A stretch of 48,217 bases of DNA, from assembly GCA_002381155.1 (NCBI GenBank), contig DFQX01000024.1, positions 1-48,217 on the forward strand, given 5' to 3'. The stretch comes from Flavobacteriaceae bacterium UBA3478 (GTDB taxonomy: Bacteria > Bacteroidota > Bacteroidia > Flavobacteriales > Flavobacteriaceae). The notes below the pieces were generated by a model, which saw only the letters and a list, made by a program, of their open reading frames with translations, was not told where the DNA came from and did not search any database. The translations under genes and the position numbers were made by a program. This document shows, piece after piece, positions 15,357 through 24,846 of this stretch; position 1 is the first letter of the stretch, and the number at the start of each line of letters is the position of its first letter.

Positions 15357-18080
15357 CTATAAATTGTATATAAATCTAAGGCTTATGAATCTTGGCTGGA
15401 TAAAGGTTTCGGCAGAAAACACTAGAAGATTATTGGCACTATTTCTGACTTGCGCATCGATATTCAAAAGATTGGACCCCCTAATTTCGTATTCGAATTT
15501 TGCGTCTTTATTCTTTCGATAGAGCAAAGAGGCATTTAAACTTTGAAAGAATTGTCGTTCATTAATACCATCGTCTTGGGCGTTATAACTATAATCAAGG
15601 TTGAAGGTTATTTTTTTCTTGATATAAGCATCAAAGGAACTAGTGATTGAGTTTCTTTTGAATTCGGTTTCTCGACTTCCTTGATTATTTGTAGTTAAAC
15701 CATAATTATAACTTAATCTTAAGTTTGGAGCATATGGAAAATTCGTACTAATCGATGGAGAAATGCTTCGATTTAATGAGGTGTTTAATGATTGAACACC
15801 CTGTATAAATTGATTCAACTTGCTGTAATTAACATTTGCTCGCGTACTCAGCCTAATCCTACCTATGGTTTTTTGAATTCTTCCCGAAAGATTAGTGCTT
15901 TCATCAGCGAATTGAGAGTTGAAAAATGTACTTGTTCGAATGATATTATCAAAGTCCGTAATTGATCGAATTTGATCTAAATTTTTTGTGTAACCAGCTC
16001 TCACAAATACGTTGGTATTATTAAATAAGTTGAAGCTGTTGTATAGTAAACTTAAATTGTGAGACAAGCCATTGGTTAATTCGGGCGCTCCATATTGAAA
16101 GCTATTATAATTATTCATCACCAAACCTTGTGCGATTCTTGAAACGTCGGTGAATTGGTTGATGATTCGATAATTAAAGGTTAAAGATTCACTAGTCTTA
16201 AATTGCATTTTAGTTTCAAAATCGGGCAGAACCTGGGTGAACGCTTGAGAATTTGCTTCTCCAAATTGCTCGTTAGATAATTTATAACGTCTTAAAGAAA
16301 TACCCGGTACAATGGTGAATATACCTGCACGTAGTCTTAGATGGGCACTTAGGTAATAGTCACTAAAATCATATACAGTTTTATTTTTCAAATTTAAGGT
16401 GCTATCCTCAAGTGAAGGTCTGAATTCAGCGTTTAAAATGTTCTGAAATAAATCAGAATCAAACTCTTGATGGCTTCGAATGACTCCTGCAGTAAAGTTT
16501 AAATTGGCTTTATTACTGAGTATGTGATAATACTCTATTTTAGAATCGATTTGAGTGCTTTTGATGAGTCTACTTTGTCCGATGTCGTAACCTTGATCAG
16601 TAGATTTAAACCCTAAAGCTTGTGCAGTACTATTAAAAACGGATGGCTCCCCATCTATGCCCAGAATTATTGCATTGTAAAAGGGGTCCTCTTCGCTTAT
16701 TTGTAATTGAGTCTCTGACGATAGAATGTTTTTTTCGTCAATAGTGAGATAGTAGTTGAGTGATTGATTAATTCTAAGAGGAGAAACTTGCTGATTTTCT
16801 ATGGTATTTCCCAGAACTGATGATAACGTTGAAAGGTTTTGACTATCGTCAGAAATTCGTGCGTAGATATCGTAATCAATCTGATTATTAAAGTTGGGTT
16901 TGTAACTAGTCCCCAATTTGATAATGGCCTGAGTGGTGACTTCATCGCTAATCTGATCAGTCGATTCGTCAGGAATTTCTACTAGAGAATTCGTGTATTG
17001 AATTAGCCTCCGCTCTCTACCTGTTACATTACTTTGGTTATAAATTAAGAAACCTGTAATATCTAATTCAGGGTTAGGTGAATAACTAAAACTAGTAGAA
17101 CCTAAGCGATTAGTTATTTCTTGAGCATTATTTTCATTAGTATTAAATGATATCTCGTTGTTGCCAAGATTAATATTACTACCACTGCGGTTATCAACTT
17201 GTCTAAAAGTTCCGGTTAACCCTCTAATATCTCTTCTTGATAACGCTATTTCTCCTAGGTTGTTTAGGTCTCCAATAAAATTTAAAGTAAAATCAGGGCT
17301 GTAATAAAATATTTTGGGTTGCGCTAGGTATAACTCTTCCTCAATTGCCTTACCGTATCCACCTTTAATGTCTCCAAAAATGAAACTATCCTTACCTTTT
17401 TTTAGTTGGATATTGATAGCGACATTATCTTGATTGCTTCTTACACTATTTAACTGACCAACTTCTGAATAATTTCTTAACACCTGAATTTTATCGACGA
17501 CGTTGGAGGGTATATTTTTTGTTCCAAGTTTAGTATCCCCCTCAAAAAACTCTTTCCCATTGACCAGCAACTTGTTGACCACCTTGCCTTCTACTTCAAT
17601 TTGATCGTTCTCATTTAATTCTACCCCTGGTAAGTTGGCGATAATATCTTCTAGTTTCCGTTCAGATCCATTTTTAAAGGAATCTGCATCGTATACGATA
17701 GTATCTCCTCTAACAGAAACCGGAAGTTTTACGACCACTTCTTCGAGAACAATATCATTTCGAAGATCATATTCTTTGTAGAAATCTACTTCCTTAATCT
17801 CTATACTATCCTTAAGAGTTCTGAGACCAAAAAAGCTTATTTGAACATTGTAATTGGTGTTAGGACTAACTTTTAAGGAGAATTTACCTTCACTTGTAGT
17901 TAGGCCATAACTAGCCATTTCTTTGGTTTGAGAATTTAATAAGACAATACTAGCCATCTCTAGAGGCTGGCTGATACTGTCTCTAACAACACCTTCGAAT
18001 TTAAGTTGAGCTTGTGCCTTGAAAGAAAGACAAACGAGAGCAAGTACTAGAACTTTTTCTCTCAAAAATGATGCCTTCAT
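15357..18080 (-). CDS. Outer-membrane beta-barrel protein with carboxypeptidase-regulatory domain (TonB-receptor-like)
   Basis: A 907-residue exported protein: signal peptide to AQAQ, a carboxypeptidase-regulatory-like domain at about residues 28-105 (EGVVRDSISQPLEMASIVLL), then a plug-like region (VVVKLPVSVRGDTIVYDADSF, LPGVELNENDQIEVEGK) and a long Asn/Ser-rich beta-barrel ending in RFIYNL. This architecture matches the outer-membrane beta-barrel family usually encoded next to GLPGLI proteins. It starts one base after the GLPGLI gene stop, so the two are co-translated. Transport of peptides or another large ligand is suspected for this pair, but no substrate is known. No riboswitch was seen upstream. 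Confidence 0.88.
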   Translation of the reverse strand: MKASFLREKVLVLALVCLSFKAQAQLKFEGVVRDSISQPLEMASIVLLNSQTKEMASYGLTTSEGKFSLKVSPNTNYNVQISFFGLRTLKDSIEIKEVDFYKEYDLRNDIVLEEVVVKLPVSVRGDTIVYDADSFKNGSERKLEDIIANLPGVELNENDQIEVEGKVVNKLLVNGKEFFEGDTKLGTKNIPSNVVDKIQVLRNYSEVGQLNSVRSNQDNVAINIQLKKGKDSFIFGDIKGGYGKAIEEELYLAQPKIFYYSPDFTLNFIGDLNNLGEIALSRRDIRGLTGTFRQVDNRSGSNINLGNNEISFNTNENNAQEITNRLGSTSFSYSPNPELDITGFLIYNQSNVTGRERRLIQYTNSLVEIPDESTDQISDEVTTQAIIKLGTSYKPNFNNQIDYDIYARISDDSQNLSTLSSVLGNTIENQQVSPLRINQSLNYYLTIDEKNILSSETQLQISEEDPFYNAIILGIDGEPSVFNSTAQALGFKSTDQGYDIGQSRLIKSTQIDSKIEYYHILSNKANLNFTAGVIRSHQEFDSDLFQNILNAEFRPSLEDSTLNLKNKTVYDFSDYYLSAHLRLRAGIFTIVPGISLRRYKLSNEQFGEANSQAFTQVLPDFETKMQFKTSESLTFNYRIINQFTDVSRIAQGLVMNNYNSFQYGAPELTNGLSHNLSLLYNSFNLFNNTNVFVRAGYTKNLDQIRSITDFDNIIRTSTFFNSQFADESTNLSGRIQKTIGRIRLSTRANVNYSKLNQFIQGVQSLNTSLNRSISPSISTNFPYAPNLRLSYNYGLTTNNQGSRETEFKRNSITSSFDAYIKKKITFNLDYSYNAQDDGINERQFFQSLNASLLYRKNKDAKFEYEIRGSNLLNIDAQVRNSANNLLVFSAETFIQPRFISLRFIYNL

Positions 18081-18081
18081 A

Positions 18082-18888
18082 CTAATTTCTTCTTCGGCTA
18101 TAACTGTTTCTCATCGATTCCATACGCTCTTTAACTACCTTGCGATAATTTGCTATAGAGGTTTCTTCTCCCTTGTTAGGAATATCTATTGGGTCGAGAC
18201 CATTGGTACTGATACTAATTTCAGAGCATAAGATGGTGGTATTACCTGTACTAACTTCGAGTACAAGGCCTGGTAGCCCCCAAAATTCTGCTGGGCCGTG
18301 GGCTAAAGGTATTTGTAGGGTATACCAAGCTTCAATGGTAGACATAGGAACTTCATCACTACTAGAATTAGTAAGGTCATTCCAATCAAAACTGTGCCAA
18401 TTCAGCGTTTCAGTGGGTATTGTTGCAACGGCTTTGAAGCAGAGATAGTTACCTATTTGCTTCGTTTCATTTCCTTTAACCCAATTGATTTTTGGTAATT
18501 TATCTTTAACGACAAATCTTTTCCCATAAAACTCCTGTGATTGAATAAGAGTAGAATCTTTTAGGTTTTTATACTGGTCACCTCTAGAGAAATTTGCTCC
18601 CCAAGTATCGGTTGCACCTCCGATAGCATCTAATTTTTCTTCTTCCTTAAAGAAAGATTCGTACTGATTAAATGTTAGGATATATGTTTTTTCTAACCGA
18701 TTTTTTAATCGACTTGCCATCTGTTTTTTTTGAGCCTCACTCATCCGTGCACCCCAATTCCCTAAGTCCATTTTGGTCTTAGAGTAGTAATAGGCCTTAC
18801 CTGATACTGATTGATTAATAGGCTTTTCTATTTTATCAACGTAAAAAAATGATGCAATAACTATAACAGAAAGTATCCAGTATTTCAT
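18082..18888 (-). CDS. GLPGLI family protein
   Basis: A 268-residue exported protein with an N-terminal hydrophobic signal. The family signature appears as HGPAEFWGLPGLVLEVSTGN near residues 205-224, preceded by the usual TIEAWYTLQIP strand. The N-terminal half includes KTYILTFNQYESFFKEE, also typical of the family. GLPGLI proteins are confined to Bacteroidota and are almost always encoded beside a large outer-membrane barrel, as here with the gene at 15357-18080. A structural or accessory role for the barrel protein at the outer membrane is likely but untested. Confidence 0.9.
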   Translation of the reverse strand: MKYWILSVIVIASFFYVDKIEKPINQSVSGKAYYYSKTKMDLGNWGARMSEAQKKQMASRLKNRLEKTYILTFNQYESFFKEEEKLDAIGGATDTWGANFSRGDQYKNLKDSTLIQSQEFYGKRFVVKDKLPKINWVKGNETKQIGNYLCFKAVATIPTETLNWHSFDWNDLTNSSSDEVPMSTIEAWYTLQIPLAHGPAEFWGLPGLVLEVSTGNTTILCSEISISTNGLDPIDIPNKGEETSIANYRKVVKERMESMRNSYSRRRN

Positions 18889-18968
18889 AAGTAATTTTGT
18901 TTAAAGATATTTAAAATAATCTAAACAAAAATAAAATTTAAGATAATGACTGTTTAAAAATCAATAGG

Positions 18969-19694
18969 TTAGGGGCATGTCCCCCAAACAGGGAAGTATT
19001 CTTCACTTAGACCCGAATCTGAAGCGAAGTTTTCAGGTAATGTATTGATGTTTTCTACACACCAAGATGATAGGTCTTGGTTAAACAAAACAGCCTCTCT
19101 AAACATTCCATCCATATTCGTCGCACTTGAAGTGTCCCATTGGCTGATATCTTGATTAAAGGCCTTTGCTAGTGCAAATAAATCGAGCATTTTAGTGACT
19201 TTTGAGGTGTCCCAATCACCGATATCTTGATTGAACGACGAGGCGTTCTTAAATAGACTGCCCATATTTTCAACATTAGAAGTGTCCCAGTTGGTTATGT
19301 CTCGATTAAATGAATCTGCATTGAAAAACATACCATCCATATTGATTACGTTTGATACATCCCAAAAGCCAATATTCCCATTGAATGAGTTGTCGTTAAA
19401 AAAGTTAGCTAGGGGGTTTGATGTTCCAGACATATCTGTCACAAGTGTTGTGCAGAGGTAGATGTTTCCTTTAGCAAGTTCTGTTCTTATTGAAGTGTTA
19501 TTGACTGCAGTATAAACGATTCCGTCAATTTTGTCTTGATCGCCAAGTACTCCTTGCGGACATTTACAAATACCATTTTCAAAGAAAATTTTGCCTGAAT
19601 TTTCAAAGGTGACAGACGTTGGGGATTCCACATCCTCACCTTTACTGCACGATAAAACCAAGCTAATAACCAGGAGTGTTACAATCTTTTTCAC
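18969..19694 (-). CDS. DUF285 (BspA-like) repeat surface lipoprotein
   Basis: A 241-residue lipoprotein with lipobox VLSCS. After a short region with CKCP, residues about 95-215 carry four to five tandem repeats of the BspA/DUF285 type, each with the pattern FN.DI..WDTS.V.NM..MF..A. The C-terminus (SSWCV ... PVWGTCP) has two cysteines. DUF285 repeats form extended, cell-surface leucine-rich-like solenoids, often in adhesins or phase-variable surface proteins. GTG 19694 is preferred (VKKIVTLLVIS signal); an in-frame ATG at 19730 would add 12 residues ahead of the signal. A relic of a second member lies at 6661-6786. Confidence 0.88.
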   Translation of the reverse strand: MKKIVTLLVISLVLSCSKGEDVESPTSVTFENSGKIFFENGICKCPQGVLGDQDKIDGIVYTAVNNTSIRTELAKGNIYLCTTLVTDMSGTSNPLANFFNDNSFNGNIGFWDVSNVINMDGMFFNADSFNRDITNWDTSNVENMGSLFKNASSFNQDIGDWDTSKVTKMLDLFALAKAFNQDISQWDTSSATNMDGMFREAVLFNQDLSSWCVENINTLPENFASDSGLSEEYFPVWGTCP

Positions 19695-19777
19695 AGCTAT
19701 TTTGTTTTGAATCAAAAAGATACAAAACAAATGACCAGAATAGGTCCTAGACCATTATTTCAAGTATTATAAAACTA

Positions 19778-20719
19778 CTACTCTTCGTTGGTCAAATTAA
19801 CGGATACCTGATCCTCAAACATCCTTGCCAATACATAAGCAGAAGTACTGATCACTTTATTCATATTGCCCACATCCAATTTCTCAGCCTCGTCACCTGC
19901 CTTGTGATAGAAGTCGTAATTCTTAAAATCGAAGGTAGATAAAGTCTGTGCTGGGATGTTATGGATTTTATAGAAGGAGTAATTATCAGATCGTCTGAAA
20001 AGATTGTACTGTTTTGCCTCGGGTAGAAATTGTACAAACTCTGGAGCGTAGGCATTCATTTTTTCGGGCATGTCGGAGAGGTTGTATCCGGTCATGTAAA
20101 CCTGATTTTCTCCTGTAGTTAAGGTTGCACCAAGCATTTCGAAGTTCACCATATAAGCAAGCGAAACACCTTCTTCCTTCAAACGTTCTGCGAGATGTGC
20201 GGCACCTCTGAGTCCTTTCTCTTCATCTGCGAAAAGGGATACTAGAACATTCTGATTCCACTCTTTTGTGGCTAAGAATTTGGCAATTTGTAAAACTGCG
20301 GTAGAGCCCGTCGCGTTATCGTTGGCGCCGTTGAAAATAGAATCTTCAAGATTTTCTTCGTTGATACCGATATGATCGAGATGTGCCCCGATGAGTATGG
20401 TTGGTTTTTCATTATCAAAAGATCCTATACGACCAACTAGGTTATAACTCCATATCTCTTTGGTTTGTAAAGAGTCTTTATAAGCCGGATAAAAAGGTTC
20501 AATTCCATTTTCTTCGAAGAAGTTGGTAACGAAACTTGCAGCTAATTGGTATCCACCACTAGCAGTTTCTCGACCTTTCATTTCGTCGCTTGCAAGGGTG
20601 AATAGAATATCTCTGGTTTCTTCAAGTTGAATAAATTTTTGTACCTCGTCTAGGGTGGTTGTTTTTGTGGCGCAGCTAGATAGGAGGATAACAACAAAGA
20701 ATAATTTGAGTGCTTTCAT
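19778..20719 (-). CDS. M28-family zinc aminopeptidase lipoprotein
   Basis: A 313-residue lipoprotein (LLSSC, Cys17). The M28 dinuclear zinc ligands are present in order: IGAHLDHIG, NGANDNATGS, FADEEKGLRG (Glu-Glu) and the C-terminal FYHKAGDEAEK. A general signature of this family in Bacteroidota, SDNYSFYK, also appears. It should remove N-terminal residues from peptides in the periplasm or at the surface. ATG 20719 is chosen over 20749 because the latter would place ten residues before the lipoprotein signal inside the upstream gene. It starts 4 bases after the RluF-like gene stop; the pairing looks incidental but co-transcription is likely. Confidence 0.88.
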   Translation of the reverse strand: MKALKLFFVVILLSSCATKTTTLDEVQKFIQLEETRDILFTLASDEMKGRETASGGYQLAASFVTNFFEENGIEPFYPAYKDSLQTKEIWSYNLVGRIGSFDNEKPTILIGAHLDHIGINEENLEDSIFNGANDNATGSTAVLQIAKFLATKEWNQNVLVSLFADEEKGLRGAAHLAERLKEEGVSLAYMVNFEMLGATLTTGENQVYMTGYNLSDMPEKMNAYAPEFVQFLPEAKQYNLFRRSDNYSFYKIHNIPAQTLSTFDFKNYDFYHKAGDEAEKLDVGNMNKVISTSAYVLARMFEDQVSVNLTNEE

Positions 20720-20723
20720 AGGT

Positions 20724-21440
20724 TTAAAATATTTTTGAGCTTTCTTCACAAAGCTTGTTTAGTTCTTTTAGTTCTTCGGGGCGCAAATCACGCCATTTGC
20801 CTAGCGGTAAATCTAGGTCAATATTCATGATTCGGATACGTTTCAATTGGGTTACCCTGTAGTCAAGATACTCGCACATTCGTCGAATCTGACGATTAAG
20901 ACCTTGGGTCAGAATGATTCGAAAGGTTTTTGGGCCCACTTGTTCCACAAAACACTTATTGGTAACAGTACCCAGAATGGGAATACCGTTACTCATTTTC
21001 GAAATGAATTTTTGATCGATGGGCTTGTCGACCTTGACGATGTATTCTTTTTCGTGATTGTTTCGGGCCCGTAAGATCTTATTAACGATGTCACCATCGC
21101 TGGTTAGAAGTATAAGTCCTTCTGAAGGTTTGTCGAGGCGTCCGATCGGAAAGATTCGCTGTGGATGACCAATAAAATCGATGATATTATCTTTTTCAAC
21201 TCTGCGATCTGTAGTGCAAACAATACCACGAGGTTTATTTAGAGCGATGTAAACGTGTTGTTCTTTTCGTTCACGAACGACCTTACCGTCGACAGCGACG
21301 ATGTCATTTTCAGTAATTTTGGTTCCAAGTTCAGGTTTTACTCCATTGATGGTGATTCTACCATCTTCGAGAAGTTTATCCGCAGCTCTGCGGGAGCAAT
21401 AACCGATTTCACTTAGATATTTATTAATTCGAGTTTCCAT
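20724..21440 (-). CDS. rluF: 23S rRNA pseudouridine synthase, RluF-type
   Basis: A 238-residue cytosolic enzyme with an N-terminal S4 RNA-binding domain (INKYLSEIGYCSRRAADKLL, residues 5-24) and an RsuA-family catalytic domain. The catalytic Asp is Asp103 in FPIGRLDKPSEGL. The sequence follows E. coli RluF closely in memory-based comparison: NIIDFIGHPQRIFPIGRLDK, ILRARNNHEKEYIVKVDKPI, GLNRQIRRMCEYLDY. RluF modifies U2604 (and U2605) of 23S rRNA. It begins 3 bases after the UPF0173 hydrolase stop in a three-gene minus-strand group with the M28 peptidase. Confidence 0.85.
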   Translation of the reverse strand: METRINKYLSEIGYCSRRAADKLLEDGRITINGVKPELGTKITENDIVAVDGKVVRERKEQHVYIALNKPRGIVCTTDRRVEKDNIIDFIGHPQRIFPIGRLDKPSEGLILLTSDGDIVNKILRARNNHEKEYIVKVDKPIDQKFISKMSNGIPILGTVTNKCFVEQVGPKTFRIILTQGLNRQIRRMCEYLDYRVTQLKRIRIMNIDLDLPLGKWRDLRPEELKELNKLCEESSKIF

Positions 21441-21443
21441 GAA

Positions 21444-22121
21444 TTACAATGAAAGGGATTCTCCAATCTCTAATAATTCTAGAGAAGCTCCATGGTCTAG
21501 AAAGTGGTTTTTGGCTGCTTCGTGATCGATTTTGATAAATCCGAAAGTGTCGAAATGATATCCGAGTACTTTGGAGCATCCGAGTAATTTTGAGGCCTTG
21601 AGCGCATCTTTATATCCCATGGTGAAGTTATCTCCGATCGGTAAAATCGCTAAATCAATTCGATGAGACTCACCGAATAGTTTCATGTCGTAGGTAAGTG
21701 CTGTATCACCAGCGATATAAATGGTGCTTTCAGAGGTAGAGAGAATAAAACCTCCAGGTTGACCACCGTAAGAACCATCGGGAAAACTAGAACTATGAAT
21801 AGCGTTTACATACTGAAGGTCACCGAAATCGAAAGTCCAATTTCCCCCATGATTCATGGGGTGTCCTTTCAATCCCATTTTTTCAAAATGACTAACGATT
21901 TCGAAATTAGAAATAATCGTCGCTCCAGTTCGCTCCCCAATCGCTTGAACATCTAGGATATGATCTTGATGAGCGTGAGTGATTAAAATATAATCTGCTT
22001 GAAGCGATTCAATATTTATGACTGAATTGATAGGGTTGCCTGTTATAAATGGGTCTACGACAAGGTGTTTGCCGCCTACTTCGATCTGCAGGGATGCGTG
22101 TCCTAAAAAGGTAATTTTCAT
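21444..22121 (-). CDS. UPF0173 metal-dependent hydrolase (metallo-beta-lactamase fold)
   Basis: A 225-residue cytosolic protein starting MKITFLGHASLQIEVGGK, which is the UPF0173 family opening. The metallo-beta-lactamase motif HAHQDH (residues 49-54 region) follows, with further metal ligands in GDTAL and GYHFDT. Length and motifs match the family of about 225-230 residues. Family members are predicted metal hydrolases with no agreed substrate. It heads a minus-strand operon with rluF and the M28 peptidase gene and is divergent from the exported M20 peptidase at 22221, with a 99-base gap that should hold both promoters. Confidence 0.88.
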   Translation of the reverse strand: MKITFLGHASLQIEVGGKHLVVDPFITGNPINSVINIESLQADYILITHAHQDHILDVQAIGERTGATIISNFEIVSHFEKMGLKGHPMNHGGNWTFDFGDLQYVNAIHSSSFPDGSYGGQPGGFILSTSESTIYIAGDTALTYDMKLFGESHRIDLAILPIGDNFTMGYKDALKASKLLGCSKVLGYHFDTFGFIKIDHEAAKNHFLDHGASLELLEIGESLSL

Positions 22122-22220
22122 AAGCGTCCAAGTTAATGTATAAAGTTAAAGGTAGGGTTAAGCATTCTTAAAACCGATGCGATTTTTACGTATGTTAGAT
22201 GGATTATAAACTCAGTTTTG

Positions 22221-23720
22221 ATGAGGTATTTCACTGGCAAAGTATCTATGATTTTTTCGCTCGTCGTTCTATCGATGGGTTCGGTAAGTGCACAAGAGTT
22301 TGATCTTTCGGTAAAAGAAAAGAATGAAATCCTTTCAGAGTTTAACGATTACTTATCGATTTCAAATGTTTCAGATGATGCTCTAGGCATTCAAAATAAT
22401 CTAGATTTTCTGACTAATTATTTGACTCCTCTTGGCTTTGAGGTAACTAAATGGAAAGTAGAAGAAACCCCCTATTTATATGCTGATCTAGATGTAGGGG
22501 CTGAGAAAACCCTGCTAATATATCTGCAATTAGATGCCCTGCCAGCAGATAACTCTAATTGGGATCAGAAAGATCCTTTTTCTCCCGTTTTAAAACATAG
22601 GGTAGGAGGTGCCTGGAAAGCAATTGAAAAGGGTAGTGAGCCAATCGATTCTTTGGCATTATTTGCCCGTGGGGCTTCAGATTCTAAGGGTCCTGCTTTC
22701 TCATTGCTTTACGCCTTAAAGTATCTTGATCGAAAAGGGATTACTCCCGAGGTAAATATTAAAATCATTGGAGATACTGAGGAGGAGAAAGGTTCAAAAA
22801 AATTAACCTCACTGTTGGCACTTAAATCTGATGAACTTGCGGCGGATGCGCTATTGATCTTGGACGGAACAAGGTCTCTAGCAGACGTGCCAACCCTAAC
22901 TTTTGGTGCTAGAGGAATTGCGACAATGAAACTCACGGTCTACGGAGCACCTTCAGAACTTCATAGTGGACAGTATTCAGGCATTAGCCCAAACCCATGG
23001 TATCTCATGAACCATCTTGTGGCCTCGATGGTTGGAGACCATGAAGAAATCCTTATTGACGAGTTTGATCCATATAAAGAGTCTGCCACTGACCTTCGCT
23101 ATTTTGAATCACTTGATCTTGGAACCTTCGAGCAACTCGAATCAAGACTTGAATCAAAACTTTATAATGACCGCTTGCACCCTCAACAGGTATATCAGCA
23201 TCCGAGCTTAATTCTTCGAGGTATTTCTTCGAGTTCAGCTAGCGTGAAGACGAAAATTCCTACTGAGGTTACCGCTGAATTTGAGTTGAGACTAACTCCT
23301 GAAACTCCTGCTGAGCGACAGTTTGATTTGATTCAAAAACATATTCAAAAGCAAGGTTATTTAATTCTTCCATATCCGCCAACTAAAGCACAACGCAAGG
23401 AGTATTTGAAGTTACTGTCTATGGAAACCACTGTGGGTTCGGTGGCTTTTCGAACCCCGATTGACTCGAAATTTGGTGACTGGTTAGTGAGCGGAATTCA
23501 AAGGGGCATAGGAAAGACCGAAGTCTTAAAGCTCAATACGACAGGTGGTTCTCAACCCATAGGTAAGTTCATTGATGCGCTCCAAATTGAAGGTGTCGCA
23601 TTGCGGATTCCTAATCCAGACGCATATATTCATGCAGCTAATGAGAACATTCGTCTGAAGAATCTGTTTGAGGGTATACGATCACTATTAGGAATACTTA
23701 CGCAGTCTGATGATTTTTGA
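22221..23720 (+). CDS. Exported M20-family peptidase/dipeptidase with Gln in the first metal motif
   Basis: A 499-residue protein with a signal peptide ending GSVSAQ. M20 landmarks are FARGASDSKGP (bridging Asp), GDTEEEKGS (catalytic Glu pair) and the closing His in AYIHAANENIRL. The first motif, normally G-H-x-D, reads YLQLDALPAD, so the usual metal-binding His is Gln; I believe related Bacteroidota proteins share this, so it may define a subgroup rather than a dead enzyme. The dimerisation domain begins with ELHSGQYSG. Start ATG 22221 is preferred over TTG 22218. Its stop overlaps the DUF819 permease start by 11 bases, indicating tight coupling. Confidence 0.85.
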   Translation: MRYFTGKVSMIFSLVVLSMGSVSAQEFDLSVKEKNEILSEFNDYLSISNVSDDALGIQNNLDFLTNYLTPLGFEVTKWKVEETPYLYADLDVGAEKTLLIYLQLDALPADNSNWDQKDPFSPVLKHRVGGAWKAIEKGSEPIDSLALFARGASDSKGPAFSLLYALKYLDRKGITPEVNIKIIGDTEEEKGSKKLTSLLALKSDELAADALLILDGTRSLADVPTLTFGARGIATMKLTVYGAPSELHSGQYSGISPNPWYLMNHLVASMVGDHEEILIDEFDPYKESATDLRYFESLDLGTFEQLESRLESKLYNDRLHPQQVYQHPSLILRGISSSSASVKTKIPTEVTAEFELRLTPETPAERQFDLIQKHIQKQGYLILPYPPTKAQRKEYLKLLSMETTVGSVAFRTPIDSKFGDWLVSGIQRGIGKTEVLKLNTTGGSQPIGKFIDALQIEGVALRIPNPDAYIHAANENIRLKNLFEGIRSLLGILTQSDDF

Positions 23721-24846
23721 CAACTTCTTAGTTTTTGCTTTTATACCGCTCTGCGTTTATCTCATTTTAAAGGTTGAAGTCTCTTCACGATTAGAAAAAT
23801 TTACCCGATGGGTACCAGCTATCTTACTCGCTTATGTGATCCCTGCAATGGTAAATCCTTTTCTTTTAAGGATCTCTGAGGATCATCTGATTCATAGCCT
23901 AAGTAAAGAATATCTACTTCCATTAACCGTGCTTTGTGCGATGTCTTCAATATCTCTTAACGATATAAAAATTGTAGCGGGTAGGCCTTTGATTTATTTC
24001 TTATTGAGTTCAGCGATTATAGCGGTATGCCCGGTCGTACTGCTTTTAGCATTTAGTTTGATCCCTGATTTTCATGAATTTTTGATTGTCGATCAAGGCT
24101 ATACTTCAACCCTACCCGTAGTGGGTAGTTGGATAGGGGGGAGTAGCTCAATGCTTGTATTGAAAGAGTTAGCCGAAACTCCAGAGACTCTTTTTCTCAG
24201 CGTGTTAGTGCTTGATAATCTGATTGTAAATGTTTGGACTCTTTTTCTTTTTCAGTGGATCAAAAAGACTCCCCAGTTGAATCAGAGATTTGATCGCGAG
24301 GAAGTGACCTTTAACACTGAGGTTTCTAATAAAAAGCAAAAGCCTAATCGATTCTGGAGTATAAGCACTATTATACTTGTTGTTGCGTGCTTCGCGCTTT
24401 TCAATTTTTCTTTTCTCTTCAAGATTGTCTTTTTCAGTCTTTTAGGAATGCTCTTCGCAAATCTCTTTCGTTTTTGGGATCATAAGACATTGCAGAAACT
24501 TAGTAAGTTGCTAATTATTGCTGTAATGAGCATCTTGGGGTTGAAACTCAATCTGAATTACCTAGAGTTTAGTCCCCGGTTGATCGCTTTTCTCAGCACC
24601 TGGATGGTTCTTCAATTCGGACTTTCATTTTGGCTTGCCCTTCGAATGAATATTTCTCTGGTATGGGTGCCTTTAGCTTCTATGGCTAACGTAGGAGGAG
24701 TGTCTACCGCCCCCGCAGTAGCATCTGCCTATGATAAACGACTGATGCCGCATGCCATTATATTAGCCATTGTGAGTATGGTTACGGGAACTTTTTGGGG
24801 CTTAATTACGCTGCAGTTAATGGGGTGGGTGATTCCTTTGGTTTAA
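23710..24846 (+). CDS. DUF819-family integral membrane permease-like protein
   Basis: A 378-residue polytopic membrane protein with ten or more hydrophobic helices. The repeated DUF819 motif GSWIGGSSSMLVLKELAETP occurs near residue 140 and is echoed near the C-terminus by MANVGGVSTAPAVASAYD, an inverted-repeat layout seen in secondary transporters. No transport substrate is established for the family. Because it overlaps the exported M20 peptidase gene by 11 bases, uptake of the amino acids or small amides that enzyme releases is a reasonable hypothesis. Its 3' end overlaps the convergent DUF1801 gene by 30 bases. Confidence 0.85.
   Translation: MIFDNFLVFAFIPLCVYLILKVEVSSRLEKFTRWVPAILLAYVIPAMVNPFLLRISEDHLIHSLSKEYLLPLTVLCAMSSISLNDIKIVAGRPLIYFLLSSAIIAVCPVVLLLAFSLIPDFHEFLIVDQGYTSTLPVVGSWIGGSSSMLVLKELAETPETLFLSVLVLDNLIVNVWTLFLFQWIKKTPQLNQRFDREEVTFNTEVSNKKQKPNRFWSISTIILVVACFALFNFSFLFKIVFFSLLGMLFANLFRFWDHKTLQKLSKLLIIAVMSILGLKLNLNYLEFSPRLIAFLSTWMVLQFGLSFWLALRMNISLVWVPLASMANVGGVSTAPAVASAYDKRLMPHAIILAIVSMVTGTFWGLITLQLMGWVIPLV

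Noticed and set aside
15357..18080. Second TonB importer under thiamine control
   Set aside because: The barrel gene is upstream of, and separate from, the TPP leader on the minus strand and pairs with a GLPGLI gene; no riboswitch precedes it.
18019..18448. Plus-strand ORFs opposite the GLPGLI gene
   Set aside because: Shadow frames of a conserved minus-strand gene; no start context or recognisable product. The same applies to other short frames opposite long genes.
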